Shown piece after piece: positions 36,901-48,900 of a DNA stretch of 54,361 nt. The position numbers and the translations under genes were made by a program. The DNA is taken from positions 1 to 54,361 of the forward strand of contig KN890211.1 in NCBI GenBank assembly GCA_000934455.1, read 5' to 3'. Positions within the stretch are counted from its first letter, which is position 1, and each line of letters opens with the position of its first letter. Source of the DNA: Apostichopus parvimensis. Its lineage: Eukaryota; Echinodermata; Holothuroidea; Aspidochirotida; Stichopodidae. A model generated the notes under the pieces. It worked only from the letters and a program-made list of their open reading frames with translations, was not told where the DNA came from and did not search any database.

Positions 36901-39900
36901 TTACCGGTACCTGTCCACTATCAACAAACCTGTATCCATTTTGTAGATCTACCTCTACAGTATAAACTGGTAAACATTGCCAGCCAGTAGATAGTAGTTA
37001 GTAGATTATTATCCCGACTTAGTGAGTTTGTGGTTTTATGTACAGTAGTGCTATACAGTAACCACGTATCAAAAGTTGAAGATTTCATTTAATATGATCA
37101 TGCACAGTACGTTCCATCAACGGAAGTCCGTGCCTCACGTGTCAAAATACAGAGTCGTATGTACACCACTTTAAGGGGATAATTTTCAACGCCAACTTTA
37201 AAGAGAGCTATGTGTGCTGCTGTATGTCTGAGCACATGTACAGTATCAATGTACACGGGAGATTCACATCAGCAGGCCTACGTACTACTGTATACACTCG
37301 TGGGACATCTTTCTCAACTCTCTCCCTATTACATGCACAGTCCACACCCTGAATGCTGCTACTCAAGATCTAACATTATTAACCAGATCCTTGTCTTCAA
37401 GGCTGATAAATGTGTTAGTGTTTGTCTGATGGTTCTGAGAGGAATAATTTACTTGTCAGACAATCCAAACCATCAAGTTTATATGAGAGAGAGACAGCCT
37501 AGAGAGAGAAAGGGGGGGGGGGTAATTTATTTATAGCCCTCAGACCTCCATCTCACTATACTTCAAAGATTGTGGGAATTGAACACAACTTTCATTCATT
37601 CATGCATTCATTCATTCAAAAAACAATTCGACCCAGTAAATTTGTCTTCTTTTGTACAGTAGATCAAATGTCATATTTCTAAGCATGCCATCTCAGTTGG
37701 TGTCATTTCTTGTTGACCTTGAACAAATCACAATGTCATAATGGATATAGAAAAATGTTATTATCAATTATTTTGACTGAATACTTTGTCTTGTTCCATT
37801 TTGTTACTTTATTGATCTAATTGTCATTTCAAACCTATATTTTTATGATGTTTTTTTTTTTTGGACAGATTATGGGGAGCAGCAAATTAGCCGCTACTTT
37901 GCAAACTTTGAGGAGAAATTTTTCCAGTTCTGTGAGAAGGAGCTCTCTAAGATAAATACATTTTTTTACGGTAAGTTTCATTTTACCAGAGGATTTTTTT
38001 TCTCAAACGTGGAGCTGTAAGGGATACACTGATAAAAATGGTACAATACTCCCAGTGTGTTTGGTCCCTTGCATAAGACGAAAGGGATCCATACGATGGT
38101 GATAAGTGTGAACATGTGTGTGATAGTGTGATGCACTGGACTATGAACTCACAGTGCATAGCCTGCATTTTTTTGTACTTATTATGCGGATGTCTCTTAA
38201 AGGGATATTCTGTTATGGTTCGGTATGGTATGGTATAGTATGGTTTAATGTGATGTGATATGGTATAGTTTGGTATAGTAAGATGTGGTATGAGTACTGT
38301 ATTGTAGGGTACAGTTTTGTGTGGTATGATATTTGATATGGTATGTTAAGGTTTAGTATTGTGCAGTACAGTACAGGACAGTATACATACTGGTGTATAC
38401 TGCTCTCTCTGCATGTAATACTAGAGTTCATGTCATACTATTGTCATACAATCCAGATAAACTCATTCATGCTGTGTTCATTATATATGTACCCCATTCA
38501 AAGCGCTTGTGTACTCATGTGGCGTTGTTACTTGCAGAGAAAGAAGCCGAGGCTGCCCGTACATTCGCCCAGTTGCAGGATGAGCTGCGACAGGTGGAAG
38601 CTCCGTCCCGCCCTCGTAACATGCAAGAGAAGATTCGAAGAAAGAGCTCGTTCTTCCTGATCGAGTTTCAACCCAACGAAGAACGGGAGAACGTGAAATC
38701 CAACAAGAGGCAGATCGCCGACCTGAAACTGGCTTTCACTGAATTTTATCTTAGCTTGGTTCTAATTCAAAATTATCAGGTACAGTAGTACCCCCCAAGA
38801 TTGAAAATACCTAATACTTTCAATCATGTATTAGAAATGAAAAAATATGCTCAGATCAATCGTTCGGAAGATGTAACTTGCGTATATCTCTCGCCTTCCC
38901 CAATTCAAAATTTCAAAAAAGATTCAATAATACCCTCCCCCATCCGTCAGGTTTAAGCTCCAGACAAATTCTACTCTGTGTAGAGTGAAAAAACTGAAAT
39001 GTAGACCCAATCTCTGTTCGCCTTCCTTCTGTCTTTTATTTGCTTCTCATATCATTTTGCTCTGAATATGTGCGTCAGTTATTTTATTTCAATAATGACT
39101 ACATCATACTGCCCATAATTCCCCTAAGGTGCCATTGTGTTATTTAGCACATGATATGCCAAGGCTGAATCTTTCATATGATAGTCTAGTATCAGCCTGT
39201 TGAAAGACTGCCATGCTTTACTGCTACCAGCATCTCGGTGTGAAACCCATACATACATCATACCCGTTGGTAAATACACCCACCCAGCTGGGGACACAGA
39301 ATATATAGTACAATCAACCCCTATTGGAGAGGCTCACATAATTGTTTCAGAAAAAAATAAACTTGATCAGGTGTTCTCAATCTTCATATATCATGTATAT
39401 AGAAGTGTTGTACACAGGGACCATAGCACTTTACAATCTGAGATACAGTTGTGAATGGTCAGTTGCCTAATTATAATCACAAATTAAAAAAAAAAAAACT
39501 TTCAAATTTACTTTCATTGATATTTTGCATGTTCACTCGTGGCATGAAAGCTTCAGCAGTTATTCTCTTGCTAACAAAAGAGTACACAATCTCCAACATG
39601 CATTGGGTTCTGCATTTTAAAATTTAAACTAGTTTGTTCCTCCAGTACTGGTATTGTGAAGTCTTGGAAGAGTGAAAAGGTTTTTCGCCTCCTCGACGTA
39701 CTACAGCATCACAGATGTCCCCTCTCATAGTAAACTTTAATATGGGAATATCTCCCGAATGGAGTTAGATTTATTCTTTCTTTCTTCCCTTTGTTCTCAG
39801 AATTTAAATTTTACTGGCTTCAGAAAGATCCTCAAGAAACACGACAAGATGATCGAAAATGACAAGGGGGCTGACTTTCGCTCTGTGAAGGTGGAAAGAG

Positions 39901-42900
39901 CAAGTTTCTACATCAGTAAACAGGTTGACAATATCATCGCAGAAACAGAGGTGATTAGATGAGGGGGGCCGGGGGGGTGGCAGAGGGGTGAGTCAGAGGG
40001 GGTGAGGAAAAGGGAAGGGCATGTTTATTTTCTGTTCTTTTCTTCGCAGTAGCTTTACAAGTTGAATTTGGTAAATTTAACTCTTAACAGTGTACTTTGT
40101 TTTCTTTTCATGTATTGAAGGATGACTTTGATAAGGCAGAATTTTAGTCTGTTTTGTCGTAGTTTGAGGAAGAAATGGAAACTTTGAGCGATAGCCACGT
40201 TTCTGTAGCTGTTGAGGGTCTTGAAGAGAGATTCATCATAAAACTGTGTCAGAACTCTGGTATGCTTCTTTAAGGCTACATTTTATTCATTAAATTTGTC
40301 AGTGGGTGTTCAAGATATCAAAATTAATCGTTTGTTGAAAGTCATCTTTAAGAAAGATGTGTGAAATGGAACACCAGACTTCCCCAGAATCGATTGAAAT
40401 TATTACTCACCAGCTAAACATCACTTAAATTTGTAACACAAAGAAATGTGGGAATGGTGCATCCCTAACATAGCTTGATCAAATTTTGGGAACTGTTTTG
40501 CTGGTTTTCATAAATTTTCAAGAAATCAAAAGAGCTCAAAAACAGATCAAGAAATCAAAAGACCAAATGTAAAAGAAGTTGCTTTCAGTTGGGAGATCAA
40601 TTTAAGATACTGCGGGTCTCCCTATTTCTTATGAAGAACCTCATTTTTTTGGCAGTTTATTCTTATCTGCTGGATCAGCTGTATGTAGTGTCCAATTGGC
40701 CACAAATTTTAAAAAAAAAACAATTATTAAAGGGGTGCCATCATAAGTAGTGTCACTACCTAAGTCACAAGCTAAATCAAGGGATATTTTTTTTATTTTT
40801 TTTTTAAATTGAGCGAGCTCCGATTTTACAAAACGAATATGGAAAAGCTACTCCCAATAACCTGCAAAAATTGCTTGTAAAAGGGGGTTTTAGGTTTACA
40901 TGAATTTGTCCAAGTTCACACTCTACAAGTTTTTTACTGCCGTGACTGCAAGCGTTAGCCTCTGTCACGTTTCCAGAGGAAGAGCATTTTATAAATGACA
41001 ACATCGAAGAACCTTCCCCCCCCCCCCCCCCCCCCTTAAAGTTAATCGTTAAATCATTTGTGTGAACTACCATCATGTGAGTTTAGACATAGTACATAAC
41101 TTGTGTTGGCATTCTGTTATCATGCTATAATGCCAAGTGCAAATAAACACAAAGTCCTGTATGACTTTGTGCTTTATCATTTGAGGTTGATCCTACAGTT
41201 TGACAGGTATTTGAGGGAAATGTCGGAAGTCACCTTTTGATGTCTTCATAACTGCAGGAGGGAGAATAAAATCAAAATAACAAATTCATCGTAGGATGGA
41301 ATTTCATTTCTTTATGTCTGTCTCTCGGAGGAATGTTGTTGTTTCTCTGACTTCTATATCTGTGGAGACATTCACCAACCCTCCATTACGTCTCCACCAC
41401 ATATGAAATACCTTCATGGTTTTTTTCATTTCTCTGTTTGAAAATCTTCAAATCACAGTTCTGGGAAGTTTTCCAAATATTTTGTAAATATGTTGTATAG
41501 GTTCCATGCCCTGGTCAGTGATGGGACTCAGGTCTCGATTTAAGCCCAGTTGTGCACCCCACTTTCAGTTTCAATGCAATGTTTTGTTTGGGAATACGCC
41601 CTTTAAGTCTATATAGCAAAGGTACTGGAATCCATTTTGAGACTACAAGTGTTGATTGGAACAGAAGTTCCCTATGCCCTGACCCCCCCCCCCCGACCCC
41701 CAATCCATCCCAATTCCACATCATGTTTGGTACTGATGTTAATGTCTCTTGACTGTTGCAATATACATTTATATCTTAATCTAAATATACAAATTTTATA
41801 TAATTTAAAAAAAATCATATTTCTTTTTTAATACTGGGCTTCCCTTTTTAAGATTTAAAAAAAAAAACTGTTAGATTGGTTATAATTCTTTTCAGTTGTT
41901 TACTAGGAGTCCTAGGTCACTTGACTAACTGACTGACCAACGAGCTGTTCAACGGTCGTACACAAACAAAAGAGTTGACTCAACATCATCTTGTCTTGAT
42001 CTGTTGCATAGATAGATACCAATAAGACAATGTTTTTTTTTTTAACCATTTCTTTGAAAATCTTTCTTTTTTTTCTATTTTCACAGGCACTGTTCACAAA
42101 TAATTTAGCAGATGGAGATAGACAAAGGGCCATGAACAAGTTGAGAGTGCCACCACTTGTTGCCAAGGTAATGCAGACTTTAGTTCAATGATAACAAAAC
42201 AAGTATTAAGAGATTTCTTCAAATTATGAAAGATAACAAACAGTCCAAGTTGACCCAATGGTAATCATTATAGAAAACATGAAATGTGGTTACCTGTTGT
42301 CAAAGTTGCCAAAGTGACAAGATAGTGTCACTTATTGAAGTGACACGAGTGTGGTTTAACCTAGCCTGAATTGGACATAGGGGTGTCACCCACAACGGAA
42401 CTGGCATGACTTTTTGGGGTGTGTAGCTAAAGCCACGACCTCAACACTTCAAATCACTTCGTAGACACAGGGTCCTTTTCGAAAAAAAACCATAACTTCA
42501 GGAGATGTCAATCACCTAAACTAAACATTGTTGCACCACCTCTCAATATTTCTCCTCCTCCAGGGAATAATTTTAGTGTAAAAATTTTGCATAGCAGTTT
42601 TGCAAGGCTATGAACTTTTGTTTCATAGAAAGTATTCTGGTTCTGTGTAAAAAAAAAATTACTATGCATATTATGCACCATATAAGCAATTTGCCAATGT
42701 TGCATAATATTTTGCTATGCAAAATCCAGATAAGCTATTCACCATGCATGTTTTGCACTTGTATTTACATAGCATTTTGCTTTGCGAAAACCAGATAAGT
42801 ATATTCACCATGCTTGGTTTACACTTGTATAGCAGTTTGTCAATTTTGCATAGCATTTTGCTATAGGAAAACCAGATAAGTATATTCACCTTGCATATTA

Positions 42901-45900
42901 TGCACTTGTATAGCAATTTGCCAATGTTGCATAGCACTTTGCTATGCTTAAACCACATAAGTTTATTCATCATCTTTTCTTGTCTTTGCTTTTCTCTCTG
43001 GCAGCACACTAATTGGACCACCTTATTTGTCGGGTTATATTCAGGGTTATTCATAACAGTACTGTGCCTTCTGTTCTCATGTTGTGAGTATATGATTTAA
43101 AGCATCTTACATCAATTAGCCTTGAAGTGTTTCTTGCAAAGCAAGACAAAGAATATTTCCACACACCCCCTTTTTTTCTTTCTTTATTCTTTTTTTTTTC
43201 CGTCTCAATTATTGGTAACGATTAATTGACTATAGTCAAGCTTACAAAACTGGATTTTTAGCATTGGTATTTTTTTTATTTGATTATCGGGAAAATCATT
43301 TACGAGCAACGATAAATGTCAGGGCAAAATATTTCAGAGTTAAGAAGTTTTTTTCTTGTTACTCTAAGGCAACCAGGCCATACAGTTTGATCGTCCAAGA
43401 AAATGTAGCAAAATAACAATGATCAATATGTACACTGTAGGAGAGATGTGTAGGTTTGGTGATTAGAACAGCAATATGTACACTGTAGAGAGATGTGTAA
43501 GTTTGATGAATAGAACAGCAATAGGAGTGATGTGTAAGTTTGATGAATAGAACAGCAATATTAGTGATGTGTAGGATTGATGAATAGAACAGCAATAGGA
43601 GTGATGTGTAAGTTTGGTGAATTAAACAGCAGTATGTAAGAGAGATGTGTAGGTTTGGTGAATAGAACAGCAATATGTACACTGTAGGAGAGATGTGTAG
43701 GTTTGGTGAAATGAACAGCAATATGTACACTGTAGGAGGGATGTGTAGGTTTGGTGAATAGAACAACAGCTTTAGGGGGTAATATTAACATTATAATTTT
43801 ACCTATTTGTGGTTGGGGGGGGGGATATTCAATTTACAATGTAATCTGAATTTGCCGTGTGCAACTAGTCCTCAGCTGGACAACCTCCAAAACTGATTGC
43901 GGTTATCCGAACAAAAATTTAGTCATCTCGGACGACAAGACTCCCCGTCACAAAATTTGTCCTGTAATGTCTATTATCAAGGGGCTAGATTTATTCTGAT
44001 TCACAGCTTTTGAAAACTTGTTCTGTGTGCAAAGAATACTTGTGCTGCCATGGCTTTTGTTAGAAAGATTTTGACAAGAGATTATCTTTATTCTTTTCTT
44101 CATTCATATCTTTCTGTATTTGTTGACTATGGTTGCCATCGCAACCTTGAAATGTGTTATCAATTGTTCTCCTTTCTTTCTTGGAAAAAAAACAAAAGGT
44201 TTTATGGGCTGTTTTGATTTGGAAAAGGGAGGGTTGGTGTCACTGCCTTAAGTTGTTGTTTTTGTAACTGCTGTGCTTGTGTTGCAGTGTTTTTGAATCT
44301 GTTTGTATTTCAGAATAAATATTTTTATGCAATTAGGTTGCTAGGTTCAGGCAGGTAGGAGTGTTAAGTTTTGTTTCTTTAGTAATGAGATGGTAATACA
44401 TAGTGTGACACTGATGTTTAAGCCACTGATTGGTTGAGGTCTCTGTATTACTGGGATTTGCTGATGTAGTAGTGGGATTACCATTGTATGTTTGGCTGCC
44501 AAGATTCACATGAAATTAATCCCCAGTAGTAGTTGGTAGAAATCTTGTCTCAATATGGAAGTTATCTTTCTGCTACAGCTCTAGTTAGGTAATCTGTCTC
44601 TTGGATACGGGAATATGGGAAATCTCTCTTTCTCGTTTTGACAAGGTCATTTTAGGGGAAGCCGTTGACAGTTATTCTTTGGACGGATATCGGACTTGCG
44701 TACTCTGTTATGACAACCTTATTCCGTGGCTTAGTTTTGATTGGTTCTGGAGTGTAAACACGGTTAAGGTGTGATACACTCGAAGGTTTACTGAAAGTGA
44801 GGAAACAATCCTAGCAACCCTAGTTATGACAATTTGAAAAGTGATTTAAATTTGTCTGTCACCATAGAAACCACTTCTGTGGACCTAACTTACCTTTGAA
44901 GTTAAGACATCTTTTGTGTGTGTTGTGTGTGTGCGTGCGTTTGTTTTTCTATCTGACCGAGGACTTGAACAAAAGAATTCCAGGTCCTCGGTTGTGATTT
45001 CTAAAGAATCACCACGTCCTCGGAAGAATTCTATTGTATGGGGTATTGTTAAGGTTAGGGTACATGGATTTGAACAATGGAAAATACAATGGGGTCCTCG
45101 GTCTGAATGTAATACAAACATGTGTGCACGTGTGTGTGTGTGTGTGTGTATGTTGACACTTGCTGGAAAATGCTCTAACTGGAGAAGAATAACTGGGATA
45201 CGGTTCATATTATGTATGTAGTTTCCCCTTTGGCAGAACTAGTTTGGGATTGTTGTTGGTATCGATCAAAGGTCATTTGTGTTCAGCAAAAATTTCCTGG
45301 CTAACAAACGCTCAATGAAAGAGGGGAACAAAAACCACGAATAAGGTTGTATATTCTAGTTTAGTTCTGGCTACACGGATGTGATCATTTTCCCCAGATG
45401 TTAAAAGTGTAAGCTACCAATGTGGACTGAACCATGATATCTTTACATTGACCTCTCAAAAAATTTGAAGATATTTTTTTATTTTCTCTTCATTTCTTTT
45501 CGTCTTGTTTCACAGTGATGGTTTCGCACATGTACAGCGATCGCTTCACAACGCCGAGCTTCTCGGCCGAGGAGAATTTGACTAGCTCCATGAACTGTTC
45601 CGAACTGGAGATAACGTGGGGGAATTTTCCTATGAAAGGTAGAGCACATGCGGAATTTATTTTTGAAGAGCTTAAAAGTGAAAAACTTTCCAAGTTGTAA
45701 ATGGCCGAATATCGTCTCAAGTGCAAATTAATGTACGAATGATAACCCAGTATAAAGTGACTGTTTTCTAAGGACTGACTTTTATTTCCTCAATGTTGTT
45801 TAACATGAGTCGAGCACTCAGGTTACTGTGGACAAAAGACATTACATCACGTTTATGCCAATTCCACCATTTTTACAATTATGCCAGAAATGAAGGGTGG

Positions 45901-48900
45901 CACTTTAGCCAATAGGAGAATCATTTTATTATGCAACCATGGTCCTATTCATCTCCTCCCCCTCCCCTCCCCCTCAACCCTATCTTTACCACCCATATTC
46001 AGCACTCCTATCATAAATGGCACAGATTACTTATTACCCACTTTCCACCCCCATCACACCTCTCTTTAATAGCCATCCTTTCACATGACAGGGTAAAAAA
46101 TCACCCTCTCCACCTTTATCCTCCTATAGTAATGCTTCATTAAGAAGTTGTGATCTTGTTCACTCTCCCCAATTTTACCCTCATAGAAGAATGATTCATT
46201 TAGCAGTTATGGTCCACTTATGTCCCCCCCCGCCCCCCTCAGACCCTCTGCCAACCCATACCCACATGACCGAGAGGATTGAGTAATCGTTTGTGTTGTT
46301 GGTCTTACAGTGGATTGTGCCGACGTCAGAGAGGAGTGGAGGCCGGCTCTGAGGATGTACCGAGGGATGTTCCTTCTCATCTTCATCATCTTCCTGCTCG
46401 GCATTAACACCTACGGCTGGAGGAAAGCCGGGGTCAATCACGTCCTCATCTTCGAGTTAGATCCCAGAAATAATCTCTCTCACGAGGAATTGCTAGAGGT
46501 GGGTAGCCTTAAAAAGGTCACCACGGTTACCGCCGTCGTTGACCCGGTCGTGACACGAGTCACTAAGGTCAGGGTGCGGCGCAACTCGATCGGATATGTG
46601 AAGTTTCGTCTGAGAGATGAAACACAGTGACTCGAGTTAACGATTAGACTTTTTGGGTCTCAAAAGAATCTTGAGTAATGGCTGGAAACGACCTTAATGG
46701 ATGATGTAACTTGGACCGGTATGTTAAAAATTGATTGACCGTTAGAGATAATACAGTGACTCGATTCAAGTCAGAATCGACCTTGCTACTGAATTGACTG
46801 TGCCTAAGTATCACAGTGTTGTACATTTTGTAATCTAGAGATTTGTCCGTCCGGCAGTGCTGATATCTTTAAGTGGGACATCCAATATAGCTCCAAATTG
46901 ATGATGATTACTAATGAGGACTTTTTCTGAATGTTCTGATCGTCCAAGTTATTTCCATACATAGAGAACCGTAAAACTCTGACAACGAAGTCTCAGTGAG
47001 TGAAGTTGTGCCGTGAGATTGAGTGTAAAAATGCTCGTCGTAACAACTTGTACTTGATTGACCACTATGTGACACATCAGGGTGGGGGAGGGGAGTGGAT
47101 GATGTCGGTGAGGGGAGGGGTGACCATTTAAGCTATATTATGAAAGCAGACAATGTAACAGTCAACCGTATAATTGCATTTACACGACTTAATTTAGTTT
47201 AACCAGGTGGCAAGTGGAAATTCTTCCTTCTCTCTTCCTATACTTACAAAGTGAAACACAAAACTACTCTTCTTTAAGAGATATCCATTTTATCTATTTT
47301 TGGTTAATTATGCTACTTAAACTGGACTTTTTTTCCCCTCTTCACTGCAATTTGACCTCATTAATATTCATTCATGTATCTGTTTTTACCATATGTCACT
47401 AAATAGACTAACATGATGACTGATTCTTGGTACCTTCCTTTATATGTTGAAATGTTGCTGTATTAGTCAATAAGAATAATACCTCTTCACTTTGGTGTGC
47501 ACACATTCATGAATCTTAACATGTACAGTGTGGTTTACCCACACCATGAATTTGTTTGGGCATCTGAACCACTGTAAGCCATTTTTGTTCTCTGGTTGGT
47601 ATGCTACTTAACACTAAATTTCATCATATCTGGGGTTTGTTTTTAACTGTTTTTCCCTTTGTTTTTTTTTCACTACAGGTTGCTTTATTCTTAGGAGTCC
47701 TTTGGGCCATCAGTGTTTTTAGTTTTATTATCTGTTACTGGTTGAATCGATGGAGTTACCTAAACCCTCTGGCCCTGGCAGTCTTTATGCTTCTTTTTCT
47801 ATTTAATCCCACGAGGACATTCAAGTATAGGGCAAGGTTCTGGCTGATCAAAATATTGGTATGTTTTTTTTTTTTTGGGGGGGGGGGAAATTTTCTCGAC
47901 GATATTGCGTAAAATGTGCTGTATTTATTTCCCCTCCTCAAGTCTTGGAGATTGTCATTGTTGTTATTGTTATTGTATTGTTTATAGTCATTGTTAAGTT
48001 GTCATTGTCATATTTTGGTACAGAATCTTGGAATTTTTTTGACAATATTCCATAAAATATGCTGTTTTTAGTATCCCCTCCTCAAGTCTTGGAAATTGTC
48101 ATTGTTATTGTTATTGTATTGTTAGTATAGTCATTATTAATTTTTTCATTGTCAGTATTGTCATTGTTAATCTTCTGTGAAGGGGAAGGGGGGAGGGATG
48201 GGTGGGTGGGGGGTCAAAAGCAGAGACAGAAAGTGAACACATGTTTCATGTCAAATGAACAGGATTTAGGTAAAATACGGTTTCAGTTTTGGACGGAAAT
48301 CTTTGGAAAACTTTGTGGAAATAGGTATAATTACTTCAGTGTAGGAAAATAGGGCAAATGAGCGTTTTTCGATCGCAGACTCATACTTATCTGTTTTTTT
48401 CAACATATGTAGTATCCTTAAGTCTGCTTAATAGCCTTATTGGAACATGTCATATTTACTGACAATTTTTTTTTTTTTATTGGCCTTTAACGTGTCACTA
48501 ATTACTTTTGATCCTTTGTTCTATGTCAAAGTTCATCCCTTCGATGGCCCCCGAGGAAATAAGCCGCCCTTTCACTTTAGGACATCACTCTACGATCACA
48601 TTCGTGTACTTCAACGTTCTTTTGATGTTCTTTTTTATTTCGATCCACAGTCACACATTGCTGTTGCTCCTTTCTACCCGGTAGGCTTTGCTGATTTCTG
48701 GCTGGCCGATCAACTCAACAGTCTACAGTGTGTCCTTCTAGATTTTGAATTTCTTATTTGTTTTTACTCCTGTGAGGTTCTCTGGGTGAATAGCTCTTGT
48801 AAGTACTGTTAGGTCTACCTAGGTTGAAGATAATGTGTTTGTTGCATTATTTCAAATTTGATGAAGCACGGAATAGCAAGCCTCTTCCAGCATGTATAAT

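Noticed and set aside
38213-38431. Tyr/His/Pro/Ile-rich minus-strand frame
   Set aside because: Translation of the GGTAT pentanucleotide repeat.
40163-40259. Possible extra XPR1 exon between exons 5 and 6 (open frame starting [12 protein letters not shown] with flanking AG and GTATGC)
   Set aside because: Its length (97 nt) would shift the frame into exon 6, exons 5 and 6 already join in phase 0 with good homology, and the peptide matches nothing in XPR1. At most a cryptic or poison exon.
43359-43791. Repetitive minus-strand frames with [15 protein letters not shown]-type repeats
   Set aside because: Produced by the tandem expansion in repeat family 1; unit lengths of 37 and 48 bp are not consistently multiples of three.
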